The position numbers and the translations under genes were made by a program. A DNA stretch of 64,000 nucleotides, from positions 46,550-110,549 of the forward strand of contig NZ_WQKZ01000009.1 in NCBI RefSeq assembly GCF_009755225.1, given 5' to 3'. The notes under the pieces are model-generated. The model worked only from the letters and a program-made list of their open reading frames with translations. It searched no databases and was not told the origin of the DNA. Shown here in pieces: positions 35,298-44,470 of this stretch. The first letter of the stretch is position 1. Each line of letters opens with the position of its first letter. Source of the DNA: Hymenobacter ginkgonis. GTDB taxonomy: Bacteria; Bacteroidota; Bacteroidia; Cytophagales; Hymenobacteraceae.

Positions 35298-35879
35298 ATG
35301 AAAGCAAGCACTCTCCTCCTCCTCACCGGCCTGGCCACCCTCGGCACCAGCTGCGGCCAGGATGCCGCCTCCAAAAAGCTGGCCGACGAAACCGAGGCCC
35401 GCGTAGTGGCTAGTATTAAGCAGGTGCTGGTGCAGGCCCCCACCCAGGGCGAAATACTCGGCCAGGCGCACACCTGGTACCAGAGCAGTGAGGTGCCCAA
35501 CATCATTAAGCTCGACCCGGGTGCAGAAGCGGTGTACAAAGACCACGCGGCCATCCTGCAGGAAGTGGCCACCAATCAGAGCAAGCTAGCCAGTGACCCG
35601 ATTCTGACGCCCGCCCAGGGCCAAGGCATCCGGTCGGGCTACCAAAAGCTGGTTGATGAGAGTGCGGGCAACGTGGCCCAGCTCACGAACCTGGCTAGCA
35701 GCAAAACCACCATGAGCGAGGCGGAGCAGCGCACGTTCGTAGGCGAGCTGGCCAAAAAGGAAAACCACCAACTGGAGCTAGTGAAGTACTTCACCCGGCG
35801 CACGACTAGCACTATCGACTTGAAAACCCGGCAGAAGAAGTCGGACGAGGCCAATATCAAGATGTGGGGCCACAAGTAG
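35298..35879 (+). CDS. VirB5/TrbJ-like lipoprotein, paralogue 1 of 3
   Basis: The product has 193 residues from ATG 35298. The lipobox (LATLGTSC, Cys17 or nearby) indicates a lipid anchor. The helical body shares ILTPAQGQGIRSGYQKLVDE and EAEQRTFVGELAKKENHQLE...YFTRR with the next two genes, as in DUF4141/TrbJ-type proteins. Unlike them it has a lipobox and a divergent C-terminus (IKMWGHK instead of LKKLYGL). Confidence 0.6.
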   Translation: MKASTLLLLTGLATLGTSCGQDAASKKLADETEARVVASIKQVLVQAPTQGEILGQAHTWYQSSEVPNIIKLDPGAEAVYKDHAAILQEVATNQSKLASDPILTPAQGQGIRSGYQKLVDESAGNVAQLTNLASSKTTMSEAEQRTFVGELAKKENHQLELVKYFTRRTTSTIDLKTRQKKSDEANIKMWGHK

Positions 35880-35913
35880 CCCCGCCCGAGTCTCACTAAC
35901 CACATTTTAGGCG

Positions 35914-36561
35914 ATGAAAAAAACACAGTTTACGCTGTGCCTGGCAGCGCTTTGCCTCTTTGGCGCACCAGCTGCACGTGCTCAGGCGGTGGTTTCGGCC
36001 CCCGTTTTGGAAGGTACCAACTTCATTCAGACCGGTTTACAGGCTACGTTGAAGGCACTCAACACGAAGGCAAACGACCTTGCCAATGATGGCGTGGTCG
36101 AGCAGGTGCTGACCAAGGGCTTTACCGAGAAAAACATGCTCTTGGCCAAGGACTGGTACGATGGGCTGCTGGCCATCAGTAACACGATTAAGAGCTACCG
36201 ACGCGTGCAGCACATTTTCGAGCGGCAGACGGCCATCATCACCATCTATTCGAACTACATCGGCAAGTTCAAAGCTGATCCCAACTTGAGCCCCGCCCAG
36301 GTCGCCGGCGTCATCCGGGGCTACACACTGCTGATTCAGGAATCGGGGACCTACCTCGATGACTTGTCGGCCATCGTTTCGCCGGCCAAATCGAAAATGA
36401 CCGATGCCGAACGGATGGAGTTAATAGATGTGCTCGACGACAAGGTGACGCATCAATACGACCTAGTGAATTACTTCACCCGGCGCAACATGGCCATCTC
36501 TACGCAACAAGGCCAAGCCTCGAAGGATGCCGCGACGCTGAAGAAACTCTACGGGTTGTAG
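35914..36561 (+). CDS. VirB5/TrbJ-like exported protein, paralogue 2 of 3
   Basis: The product has 215 residues with a cleavable signal peptide (LCLFGAPAARAQA). The core (LSPAQVAGVIRGYTLLIQES, then MTDAERMELIDVLDDKVTHQ, YFTRRN and ATLKKLYGL) is closely related to the following protein. The family resembles minor pilus proteins of type IV secretion systems (VirB5, DUF4141). One nt separates it from the next gene. Confidence 0.65.
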   Translation: MKKTQFTLCLAALCLFGAPAARAQAVVSAPVLEGTNFIQTGLQATLKALNTKANDLANDGVVEQVLTKGFTEKNMLLAKDWYDGLLAISNTIKSYRRVQHIFERQTAIITIYSNYIGKFKADPNLSPAQVAGVIRGYTLLIQESGTYLDDLSAIVSPAKSKMTDAERMELIDVLDDKVTHQYDLVNYFTRRNMAISTQQGQASKDAATLKKLYGL

Positions 36562-36562
36562 G

Positions 36563-37207
36563 ATGAGAAAGCTCCTCACCCTCGTGGTGCTGGCTGGCCT
36601 AGGGCTAGCCGCCCGCCCCGTCCGCGCTCAGTTCGTGATATCGGCTCCGATTGCCGAGGGCCAAGCCACCAAGCAGGCCGGCCACCAGGGCATCTTAACG
36701 GTGCTCAAAGACCTTGGTAATACGGTCGTAAAAAAGGGCAACGACACGCAGGCTATCATTAAATCACTGGAAGACCAAACGGTGCAGATGCACGACGACT
36801 GGTATTCGAGCCTGCTTAAAATCAACTCGGTGGTGGCCAATTACCAGCAGGTAAAAAGCATCTGGAACTACCAGAACCGCACGATGAGCCTCTACACGCA
36901 GAACATTGCCCAGCTGCGCGCCAATCCCTTCCTGACGCCAGACCAGTTTCAGGGCATGGTGAAGGGCTACACGACGCTGCTAGCCGAGAACGTGGGCCTG
37001 CTCGATGACCTCACAACCATCCTCACGCCGGGCAGTGCCAAGATGACGGATGCCCAACGCCTGAAGTTCATCAACAAGATTTCCGATAAGGTAACGCATC
37101 AATATCAGCTCGTTGCCTACTTCACCAAGCGCAACCAGACCATCGCCACGCAGCAGACGCAGGCGGCCCAGGATGCCCAAACCCTTAAAAAGCTCTACGG
37201 ACTGTAA
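36563..37207 (+). CDS. VirB5/TrbJ-like exported protein, paralogue 3 of 3
   Basis: The product has 214 residues with a signal peptide (GLGLAARPVRAQFV). It is a close relative of the preceding protein: LTPDQFQGMVKGYTTLLAEN, MTDAQRLKFINKISDKVTHQ, YFTKRN and TLKKLYGL. The next gene starts 5 nt later. One copy is usual in Bacteroidetes tra operons, so the triplication is unusual. Confidence 0.65.
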   Translation: MRKLLTLVVLAGLGLAARPVRAQFVISAPIAEGQATKQAGHQGILTVLKDLGNTVVKKGNDTQAIIKSLEDQTVQMHDDWYSSLLKINSVVANYQQVKSIWNYQNRTMSLYTQNIAQLRANPFLTPDQFQGMVKGYTTLLAENVGLLDDLTTILTPGSAKMTDAQRLKFINKISDKVTHQYQLVAYFTKRNQTIATQQTQAAQDAQTLKKLYGL

Positions 37208-37212
37208 TCGCT

Positions 37213-38304
37213 ATGACGCTTCTTACTTTTTTACTCCAGGTGTCGATTCCAGTCAAGTCACTCAATGACTTGCTCGACAACCTCTACACGGAAATGTTGC
37301 CTCTGTGCAGCGACCTCATCAACGTAGGCCGCGCCCTCGGTGGGCTGGGAGCACTGATTTTCATTGCTGGCAAGGTGTGGCGCCACCAAGCCGAGAACTC
37401 GCCCATTGACGTGTTTCCGCTGTTGCGCCCCTTCGCCATCGGGCTAGCCATCTCTCTGTTTCCTTCAATGCTGGGCATCCTGAATGGCGTGCTGGGCGGC
37501 CTCTCGGCAGCCACGTCCTCTATCGTGCTAGTCCAGAATCAAGACATTATCCAACTGGAGGCACGCAAAGAAGCTCTGCTCAAATCTAAGCCCGAAAACG
37601 CCGTTTATGAAGATGATGACGCGTTTGAAAAGGAGCTAGAAAACAAAGATGTGCTCGATTTCGGCGGCAAGGCTGCCCTCTACTTCGACCGCCTGAGTTA
37701 CGGCGTGAAGAAGGACTTTCGGGAGTGGATGCGCAATGCCCTGGAGTTGGCCCACGACTCGGCCGCGCTGGTCATCAACACTATTCGCACCTTTTTCCTT
37801 ATCATCCTGAGCATCATCGGGCCCATCAGCTTCGGCTTCGCTATCTGGCCCGGCTTTGAGGGCACGCTGACGAACTGGTTTTCACGCTACATCAACGTAT
37901 TCCTCTGGCTGCCGGTGGCAAACATCTTCGGGGCTATCATCGCCAAGATTCAGGTCATGATGCTAAACCTCGATATCGCCCAGATACAGGCAGGTAGTGA
38001 CTTGGAAAAGGCCGATTACGGCTACATGATTTTCCTCGTGATTGCCATCGCCGGCTACTTCACTGTGCCGTCAGTATCGAGTTGGATAGTCTCGGCTAGC
38101 GGTCTAACCAACATCACGCGCTATGCTACCACGCAGGGAGGCAACGCCGCCAGTATGGCATCGAGCGCCGCTGGTGCTGCCGGTGGCCAAGTCATGGGCC
38201 GGGCCATCGCAGCCGGTCGCGCAGTCTTTGGGGGTAGTGGCCAGCAGTCCTCAGGTGGTGGCCAGGGTAGCAATGGTTACCAGAATACCAATAAAGCGGC
38301 CTAA
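37213..38304 (+). CDS. traJ: TraJ, VirB6-like membrane protein
   Basis: The product has 363 residues. Five to seven hydrophobic segments are visible, with a conserved centre ...FFLIILSIIGPISFGFAIWP and the INVFLWLPVANIFGAIIAKI helix. The C-terminus is Gly/Ser/Gln-rich. It forms the inner-membrane part of the channel. Confidence 0.85.
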   Translation: MTLLTFLLQVSIPVKSLNDLLDNLYTEMLPLCSDLINVGRALGGLGALIFIAGKVWRHQAENSPIDVFPLLRPFAIGLAISLFPSMLGILNGVLGGLSAATSSIVLVQNQDIIQLEARKEALLKSKPENAVYEDDDAFEKELENKDVLDFGGKAALYFDRLSYGVKKDFREWMRNALELAHDSAALVINTIRTFFLIILSIIGPISFGFAIWPGFEGTLTNWFSRYINVFLWLPVANIFGAIIAKIQVMMLNLDIAQIQAGSDLEKADYGYMIFLVIAIAGYFTVPSVSSWIVSASGLTNITRYATTQGGNAASMASSAAGAAGGQVMGRAIAAGRAVFGGSGQQSSGGGQGSNGYQNTNKAA

Positions 38305-38330
38305 GCTTTTCACTTTAAAGCTCCTATTCC

Positions 38331-38951
38331 ATGTTTCGCTCGCTCAAAAATATTGATTCTGCCTACCAGCAGACGAAAACGCTGGCCCTGCTTTTCATGG
38401 TGCTGTGCGCCTCAATAGCTGGCTACGCGGTGTACGCTTCCCAACGCACCGCCCGGCTGGCCCAAGACCACATCTACCTGCTCGACCAAGGCCAGCTGCT
38501 GGCGGCTACCTCGCACAACGTGCAGGACAACCGCCCAGTCGAAGCGCAGGACCACGTGAAGCGCTTCCACGAATACTTTTTCACCCTCGACCCCGACTCC
38601 AAGGCTATCGAGAGTAATGTTACGCAGTCGCTTTTCCTGGCCGATGAGAGCGCCAAACGCGCCTACGACAATTACAAGGAAAGCGGTTACTACAACAACC
38701 TGATTCAGGCTAACATCAGCCAGCATATCACGGTGGACAGCGTGGTGGTGAATCCGACTACTTACCCCTACTACGCCAAGTGCTACGCCACCGAGCAGAT
38801 TATTCGGGCGACCAACGTGACGACCCGGGCCCTGGTGTCCGAGTGCTACCTGCGCGACGTCTCGCGCTCAACCAACAACCCGCACGGCTTCCTCATGGAG
38901 CGCTGGCGCGTGATTCAGAATAATGACCTCCGCACCGAAGCCCGCTTATAA
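38331..38951 (+). CDS. traK: TraK, VirB8-like protein
   Basis: The product has 206 residues. A single N-terminal helix (LALLFMVLCASIAGYAVYAS) is followed by an NTF2-like periplasmic domain: AQDHVKRFHEYFFTLDPDSK, then GYYNNLIQANISQHITVDSV and NPHGFLMERWRVIQNN. It matches the TraK family. The usual small traL gene between traK and traM is missing. Confidence 0.88.
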   Translation: MFRSLKNIDSAYQQTKTLALLFMVLCASIAGYAVYASQRTARLAQDHIYLLDQGQLLAATSHNVQDNRPVEAQDHVKRFHEYFFTLDPDSKAIESNVTQSLFLADESAKRAYDNYKESGYYNNLIQANISQHITVDSVVVNPTTYPYYAKCYATEQIIRATNVTTRALVSECYLRDVSRSTNNPHGFLMERWRVIQNNDLRTEARL

Positions 38952-38975
38952 TCCCTTTCCTTTCAAACCCTTCTC

Positions 38976-40208
38976 ATGAGCACGCCTAAGCATACCCAAG
39001 CGTTTCTGAAAAAGCGGCAACTGATGGTATTCGCTCCCCTGCCGATAGTGGCCTGCATGACTGCTCTATTCGCGGTGGGCGGCGGCGGTAAAGGGGTCGC
39101 GGCGGCCACGGCGACCAGCAATGCGCCGGGCGCGAGCGGTCTCAACCTCTCGCTACCCTCAGCTGGTAAAACCACGCTGTTTGAAAATAAGATGCAGGCC
39201 GCAGCTGCGCCCCAGGATAGCAACCGGCATAACAACCTAGCCTTCGCGCCGCCCATCACCACGGCGGCCGGCGCAGCACCCGGTGCTTCAGCAGCTGGCA
39301 CGCAACTGGCCGGTGCCAACTACGCCGTGCAGCCGGGCCAGTCGGGCCAGAAGTACGACCCCAACGCCGACCCCAACGTGGTGGCCATGCAAACCCGGAT
39401 GCAGCGCCTCCAGGAGCAAACCAGCACTCAGCCGGGCGTTGCACCTGCCGCGGCACCAGCAGCCAGCAGCCCGCGCACCAGTTCGGCGGCGGTGGCAGCG
39501 GCACCAGCTCACGATACGCGAATGGATGCGTCGCTGAAGGAACTCGATGAGTTGAAGAATCAGTACCAGCAACGACTACTTGCCATGAACTCGCCAGCCA
39601 CATCGCCAGCTGCTGCCCCGGTGCCCACCTCGGCTACCACTGCCAAAAAGATGACGGTCATTACCCAGGTGCGGCCCTCGGTGGTAAGCACGCTCCAGCA
39701 GGCTGCACCCCAGACCAACGGTTTTCACACGCTCGGGGAGTCGAACACCGCTAGCACCGTGAACGCGGTACCGGCCGTGATTCACAACGACCAAGTAGTG
39801 GAAGCCGGCTCGACGGTGAAGCTGCGCCTACTGCAAGATGTGCAGTTGGAGGGTCGCTTGATTCCGCGCAACAGCTTTCTCTACGGCACGTGCAGCATGG
39901 CCGGTAACCGCCTCACTATCGCGGCCACGTCTGTGCAGTACCAGGGCAATTTACTCCCCGTCAGCCTCAAGGCATTTGATATCGACGGCAACGAAGGGCT
40001 CAACATTCCCGGCTCCATCGACCGCGACGCCCTCAAGCAGGGGGCTGCCCAGGGCGTGAGCAGTGCCGACCTGCTCACGATGTCGCCTAGCCTGGGCGCG
40101 CAAGCAGCTGGTATCGCTATTCAAACCGGCAAGGCCTTAACCGGCCGCAAAATCAAGACGGTGAAGATTCACCTCAAAGCCAATTACCAACTGCTCCTCA
40201 AGTCTTAA
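38976..40208 (+). CDS. traM: TraM, VirB10-like protein
   Basis: The product has 410 residues. A short cytoplasmic start, a transmembrane helix (about 18-32), a Pro/Ala/Gln-rich linker and a C-terminal beta domain (VEAGSTVKLRLLQDVQLEGR, then GNRLTIAATSVQYQGNLLPV) give the TraM plan. It bridges inner and outer membranes in the secretion system. Confidence 0.88.
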   Translation: MSTPKHTQAFLKKRQLMVFAPLPIVACMTALFAVGGGGKGVAAATATSNAPGASGLNLSLPSAGKTTLFENKMQAAAAPQDSNRHNNLAFAPPITTAAGAAPGASAAGTQLAGANYAVQPGQSGQKYDPNADPNVVAMQTRMQRLQEQTSTQPGVAPAAAPAASSPRTSSAAVAAAPAHDTRMDASLKELDELKNQYQQRLLAMNSPATSPAAAPVPTSATTAKKMTVITQVRPSVVSTLQQAAPQTNGFHTLGESNTASTVNAVPAVIHNDQVVEAGSTVKLRLLQDVQLEGRLIPRNSFLYGTCSMAGNRLTIAATSVQYQGNLLPVSLKAFDIDGNEGLNIPGSIDRDALKQGAAQGVSSADLLTMSPSLGAQAAGIAIQTGKALTGRKIKTVKIHLKANYQLLLKS

Positions 40209-40213
40209 ATCTC

Positions 40214-41197
40214 ATGAAAACGCTTTCTTTTCTCGCCTGCCTCGGCCTAGCTACGCTTACCCTCTCCGCCTCCGCGCAGAAGTCAACCCACCGGCGCCAC
40301 CGTACCAGCACCGTCTCTGGGCAGATTGCTAGCGTTATTCCAGGGGCGGCGGCCCACGTAGGGCCGGCTACCTACCTACCGGCAGCGCCCACCTCAACAC
40401 AGAAAATTCTCTCGTTACAGGAGCAGAACTATATCGGCTCCTACCGCATGACTGTCGGCTTTCAGAAAACCACCCACTTAATTTTCCCCTACGCCGTGAG
40501 CTACGTGGACCTGGGCAACGGGGGCATCATTGCTGATAAAGCCCGGGGGGCGGAAAACATCGTCAAAGTGAAGGCCAGCCAGCAGGGCTTTCCAGAAACC
40601 AATATGACGGTCGTGACCACCGATGGGCGACTCTATTCCTTCCTGGTTAACTACGACGCCAACCCGCGGGTGCTGAACTACAACCTAGCCTCGACCGACG
40701 TTTCCGCGTCCTCGGCTGTGGTACCCCTGGCCCACCTGAGCAACATGGGTGTGACTCAAAGCGATTTGGAGGCGTACTCGCGCTTGGTGCTGGATAAGAA
40801 GAAAGGGCCCCACGTGCACGAGCAGAAAGACAATATTACCTTGGCCCTACAAGGTATGTACACGCAGGACGACGTATTTTTCTTTCCCTTGCACCTAGCT
40901 AACAGCTCCAATATCAACTACGATGTGGATTTCATCAAATTCTACATTCGTGATAAGAAGGTAGCTAAGCGCACCGCTATTCAAGAATCGGAAGTAACGC
41001 CGGTATTTGTCTACAATGCCAGCCAGAATACTATCCCGGGCCCGGGCAACATCGACCAGGTGTACGCGCTACGCAAGTTCACCATTCCCGACGATAAGAA
41101 TCTGGTGGTTGAGATGTTTGAGAAGGGCGGCGGTCGCCAACTCTCCTTCGTGGTGACCAACAGCGACATCCTCAAGGCGCGTAAGCTTAAAAAGTAG
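40214..41197 (+). CDS. traN: TraN (DUF4138), VirB9-like protein
   Basis: The product has 327 residues with a signal peptide (LGLATLTLSASAQK). The body (TTHLIFPYAVSYVDLGNGGI, then DDVFFFPLHLANSSNINYDV and FIKFYIRDKKVAKRTAIQES) is typical of DUF4138. It is the last gene before a strong terminator, so the operon lacks the usual traO, traP and traQ. Confidence 0.9.
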   Translation: MKTLSFLACLGLATLTLSASAQKSTHRRHRTSTVSGQIASVIPGAAAHVGPATYLPAAPTSTQKILSLQEQNYIGSYRMTVGFQKTTHLIFPYAVSYVDLGNGGIIADKARGAENIVKVKASQQGFPETNMTVVTTDGRLYSFLVNYDANPRVLNYNLASTDVSASSAVVPLAHLSNMGVTQSDLEAYSRLVLDKKKGPHVHEQKDNITLALQGMYTQDDVFFFPLHLANSSNINYDVDFIKFYIRDKKVAKRTAIQESEVTPVFVYNASQNTIPGPGNIDQVYALRKFTIPDDKNLVVEMFEKGGGRQLSFVVTNSDILKARKLKK

Positions 41198-41211
41198 GTC
41201 GTCTTAGCATT

Positions 41212-41250
41212 AATAGGGTGTAGCACTTTGCTGCGCCCTATTTTGTTTTT
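41212..41250 (+). terminator. Terminator of the tra operon
   Basis: A 13-bp stem (41212-41224 with 41230-41242, two G-U pairs) with a 5-nt loop is followed by TTGTTTTT. It lies 14 nt after the traN stop codon, a well-formed intrinsic terminator. Confidence 0.8.
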
Positions 41251-41311
41251 AAACAGTACTAACGCTATGGCGTTACATTAGCTGCGTCAACAGCTTCACC
41301 CCTACTTGGCT

Positions 41312-41461
41312 ATGAACAAGTTTCTGTTTTTCCTGATTGCCGCCGCCTACCTACTCAGCCCATTTGGGCCTACTTGGGGGCCGCGGCTGGTGGGCTTGGG
41401 TGTTATCCTAGTGGTATTTAATTTCTTTGTTAAGGCCGTTCCTAAACGTCCCTACCAATAG
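41312..41461 (+). CDS. Small membrane protein, 49 residues
   Basis: MNKFLFFLIAAAYLLSPFGP is followed by a second hydrophobic helix (LVGLGVILVVFNFFVKAV) and a basic tail. Two tight helices with a GPTWGP turn suggest an inner-membrane miniprotein. No family is recognised. It lies beyond the tra terminator and may form a pair with the next small gene. Confidence 0.45.
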   Translation: MNKFLFFLIAAAYLLSPFGPTWGPRLVGLGVILVVFNFFVKAVPKRPYQ

Positions 41462-41473
41462 CTAGCCTTAACC

Positions 41474-41587
41474 GTGTTTTCTACCTTCAGTTGGCTCACC
41501 TTCTTTCAAATAGGTATCGGCTGCTTTGTCGTAAGCTTTCTCGCGTGCGCGCTGCTGCATGACTGGGGCTTTCGTATCCGGCGCTAG
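41474..41587 (+). CDS. Small membrane protein, 37 residues (GTG start)
   Basis: MFSTFSWLTFFQIGIGCFVV continues into a hydrophobic segment and a basic end (HDWGFRIRR). Start GTG 41474 lies 12 nt after the preceding stop, and a hairpin follows. It has one helix and is of unknown function; the coding status rests on spacing and composition. Confidence 0.35.
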   Translation: MFSTFSWLTFFQIGIGCFVVSFLACALLHDWGFRIRR

Positions 41588-41610
41588 CCATATGGTCATT
41601 ATTTGTTTCT

Positions 41611-41640
41611 CAACTGACCGGCAGCTATGTCGGTCAGTTG
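41611..41640. terminator. Hairpin after the small membrane genes
   Basis: CAACTGACCG (41611-41620) pairs perfectly with CGGTCAGTTG (41631-41640) over a 10-nt loop. A weak T-rich stretch (TCATTTAT) follows. It lies between convergent genes, so it may stop transcription from both sides. Confidence 0.5.
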
Positions 41641-41710
41641 TCATTTATAGCCAACTCACTACCTGTAATTGCAACGAGGCGGCCACCAGGAATGGCCATG
41701 TACACATGGC

Positions 41711-42046
41711 CTAGTCGATGACCAGATGCGGCCGGGTGCTCATGCAACTGGTGCAGCGCATGATTACCTCCGTCAAGCCGTCGGCGACCGATATCACCTC
41801 CTCGTACACGTGCAAAGTGTCTTCTTGGCAAGTCACGCAGTCGAGTAGCTCGGCACTACCTAGCATCTCCTCTAAAAAGGCTAACTCGTCAGGTTCCATC
41901 AAACAGGGTAGTAAGGCTAGGCAAGATAGGGGGTTATTAAACAAATAGGGCATAGCTTCCGACTCGAGAGCCAAGTAGCTTGCATGTTGGCAATAAGATA
42001 CGAAGGTGCCATAAGAGTTGCGCGGGATAAATATGTTTACACGCAC
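41711..42046 (-). CDS. Small protein with two CxxC pairs
   Basis: The product has 111 residues from 42046, or 80 from an internal ATG at 41953 (MPYLFNNPLS). The C-terminal half has CVTC and CTSC pairs 32 residues apart, a zinc-ribbon-like arrangement, in acidic surroundings. The N-terminus of the longer form is poorly ordered, so the shorter start is plausible. It lies directly downstream of the rep gene on the same strand. Function unknown. Confidence 0.5.
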   Translation of the reverse strand: MRVNIFIPRNSYGTFVSYCQHASYLALESEAMPYLFNNPLSCLALLPCLMEPDELAFLEEMLGSAELLDCVTCQEDTLHVYEEVISVADGLTEVIMRCTSCMSTRPHLVID

Positions 42047-42109
42047 CTTAAAACTATCGGAGGAGCCTAGCGAAAACCAGCCTTTTAATCAAGGCCGCAA
42101 TTGCATCTA

Positions 42110-43324
42110 CTAGCTGCCGATTCGGGCCAACTGCTGTTCCAGGTCGGCAATCGTGGCCTGTGTGCTGGCAATGGCCTCCGGGCGGGTCTGCTCATTATAT
42201 ACCTCACTGGTTCTTACAAATGCCAGCGTCCCCCGGGCATCTTCCAACCCGCTCAGCAGCCGGCGGCGCTCCCCTTCCACGCTTACCCCACTTTTGGTAA
42301 AGAGGAGAGCCGTTTGCCCAGACTTGGCGGGCTTAGTTGGCTTTGTCGCTGGCGCTAGCTTCGTCTTCAGATAAGCGGGCAGTAAATAGCCGTCGGTCAG
42401 TGCCTTGTAGATGGCCCCCGCCTCTTTCTTAACCTTGCCGCCCTGCACCTGGGTGCGCACCGTCGCCAGCACGAAGTGGACGTAGCCTTCCTCATATTCG
42501 CCTGCCGCTAGCTTCTCGCGCACCACCTCCAAGCTCTTGGCCGCCACTCCGACTTCGAGTAGCGCCTGAGCCCACTGCTCGACCTCGGCCGGCGGTAGTT
42601 CCATTGGCTGGACCCCACCAGGCGCAAACAGGAAGCGAATGGAGTCAACCACGCGGCCTTCCTTGAGCAATTCATACGTGAAGGGCAAGTCTGTCTGGGA
42701 CAATTCCTTTTGAGCAGGCTCCAGCACCCGGGCCTTGAAGTGGTCGAAACGGTCCACGTACTCATCAGTAAAGCCCAGAATGTGTCGCAGTTCATTCACC
42801 CCCACCGTTCGCTTACCAAAGGCTAGATACTCGCGCAGCAACCAATAAATGCGGTGCGAGGTCGGCCGCTTAATCTTGAGGAGTTGGCTGAGTTGGGCCT
42901 TGGTAAAATTACTCGTTAGCTCCAGCAGGTAGGGCCGGAGGTGGTCATTAAAGACGGCCTCGACGACACCTTCCTTTTTCAGATACATGGCTTTGCCCAT
43001 CAGCGGGAAACCCTGAATGTCGGGCTGCTTCACCCGCTCCCCATTGGGGCCTAATATTTCCAGTAGTAGGATACGAGATAGCATCCGCGTCACCATCTCC
43101 CGTACGTCCGCATAGACTGTGGCGCTGCTGCTATCGGGGCAGATTTCCTTCACCGTAATCCGGCACACGGGTAGGGTAGTGTCCTCTCGACTAATGCGAC
43201 TAAGCATGGCCAAAAAGAAACGCATTTCAAGGGCTGACATGGTAAAACCGGCGTTTACCAATGCATTGTGCTGCACGACCAGCGGATTGTTGGTCGTCAC
43301 AACGGGCAGGAGCTTCTTGGCCAT
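42110..43324 (-). CDS. Replication initiator, Rep_3 (RepB) family
   Basis: The product has 404 residues from ATG 43324 (MAKKLLPVVTTNN); the 45-codon upstream extension reads through the iterons and is rejected. The Rep_3 winged-helix domain is evident: NPLVVQHNALVNAGFTMSAL, EMRFFLAMLSRI, then KAQLSQLLKIKRPTSHRIYW and VNELRHILGFTDEYVDRFDH. It binds iterons to start plasmid replication. Iteron array A lies 79 nt upstream. Confidence 0.88.
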   Translation of the reverse strand: MAKKLLPVVTTNNPLVVQHNALVNAGFTMSALEMRFFLAMLSRISREDTTLPVCRITVKEICPDSSSATVYADVREMVTRMLSRILLLEILGPNGERVKQPDIQGFPLMGKAMYLKKEGVVEAVFNDHLRPYLLELTSNFTKAQLSQLLKIKRPTSHRIYWLLREYLAFGKRTVGVNELRHILGFTDEYVDRFDHFKARVLEPAQKELSQTDLPFTYELLKEGRVVDSIRFLFAPGGVQPMELPPAEVEQWAQALLEVGVAAKSLEVVREKLAAGEYEEGYVHFVLATVRTQVQGGKVKKEAGAIYKALTDGYLLPAYLKTKLAPATKPTKPAKSGQTALLFTKSGVSVEGERRRLLSGLEDARGTLAFVRTSEVYNEQTRPEAIASTQATIADLEQQLARIGS

Positions 43325-43402
43325 GAGGATAGTAGGCGGGGCAGGTAAAGATAGACGTTTACCCTTGCTCAGCCCACAACTATTTTTTCTTGTGGGGGAG
43401 TC

Positions 43403-43517
43403 ACTCCGTTTTTGTGGGCCCGATTCTGTAATTCTACTCCGTTTTTGTGGGGGAGTCACTCCGTTTTTGTGGGGGAATCGCTCCGTTTTTGTGGGGGAGT
43501 CACTCCGTTTTTGTGGG
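43403..43517. repeat. Iteron array A (origin of the Rep_3 replicon)
   Basis: Five copies of ACTCCGTTTTTGTGGG start at 43403, 43436, 43458, 43480 (one mismatch) and 43502; the last four have a 22-bp period, two helical turns. A partial copy lies at 43382-43399. A sixth full copy is at 43695-43710 and an inverted one at 43769-43784. Iterons upstream of a Rep_3 gene are the expected replication origin and copy-control sites. Confidence 0.88.
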
Positions 43518-43784
43518 ATATGGTCCCTGTAATTAACATTTAATCAATAGCTTATGCCAAGCGTAAACTCTATAAACCTTTTAAAAATCTTAAACTTGCT
43601 GTTATTTTAGTAGTGTTTTTATTAAAACCCTTTTTTTCAAATAGTTAACTAACAACGAGCGAGTAGTAGTTATGCATGAGCAGCCCCCGCCCTGACTCCG
43701 TTTTTGTGGGGGAATACTTCAGAAAGGCTATCAGTAAGCTGGAAAGGCACTTTTTATAAATTTTACTCCCCACAAAAACGGAGT

Positions 43785-44261
43785 GAATTATGCCTTGGGC
43801 CACAACCTGCACAGCTCGTTTGCAGAATGAGAAAGCTACTTCAGCCTCGATAGCCTCGCGATAAGTGTTACCCGGCGAAACCAGAGTTTCTTGAGTTGTT
43901 GCTGGAGGCAAGTTGGTCTACCAACTGGTTGTAAACGCGCTACTATTATCTCGCGCAACAACTTTCAATCATGGGCAACTATGCGGCCGCCCGCCACGGT
44001 GTGCGAAGCGCTTCTTTTCTCCCTTTCGGTGCCTCGCCCACTTGCAAAAACGGGGCGTTTTAAGCCCTTCTGAGCGAGGCCATTTTTTTCGTGCACACAT
44101 TCTCATGCTAGGAGGCATTCGTGGCATACGCGTAAGCTCTGCCTCAAATACCGGGCGTTGTGTATCGGCTGGTCGTCTCACACCCTCTGAAAGCCTATCG
44201 TTGTTGGACGTTGTGTTACTATTCTTAATCTTCTTTTTTCTTCTACTTTAAATAGGAGTTG
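43785..44261. other. Non-coding interval between the two iteron arrays
   Basis: No convincing gene. It contains a small hairpin AGTTGG-TCTA-CCAACT (43911-43926) and a T-rich tract at 44220-44250 suited to strand opening. The only frames are short and of poor composition. It is probably part of the origin. Confidence 0.5.
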
Positions 44262-44386
44262 GTGAATCAAACAAGACAGAGAAGTGAATCAAACAAGACA
44301 ATTACGGTGAACCAAACAAGACAGTAGTGAATCAAACAAAACAGTTAGTGAACGAAACAAGACAAGGAAGTGAACCAAACAAGACA
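44262..44386. repeat. Iteron array B, unrelated to array A
   Basis: Six copies of GTGAAYCAAACAAGACA start at 44262, 44284, 44307, 44327, 44348 and 44370. The period is 20-23 bp; copies 4 and 5 have one mismatch. The array lies 84 nt beyond the 3' end of the gene at 44471-45460, and next to an AT-rich stretch. The layout is that of plasmid iterons and not CRISPR (the 4-6 nt gaps are too short). Confidence 0.85.
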
Positions 44387-44470
44387 GTATAAAAAAGCAC
44401 TAAAAAAGGTCCACCCGCATAGCAAAATGGACCTTTTAATACCAGACGTAACTGCCTGTTTATACTGCAC

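Noticed and set aside
43645..43911. Minus-strand 88-codon frame
   Set aside because: It runs through two iteron copies, has no recognisable domain and poor composition; I treat it as non-coding.
43403..44386. CRISPR array
   Set aside because: Two different short repeats with gaps of 4 to 17 nt and no cas genes; the layout is that of plasmid iterons.
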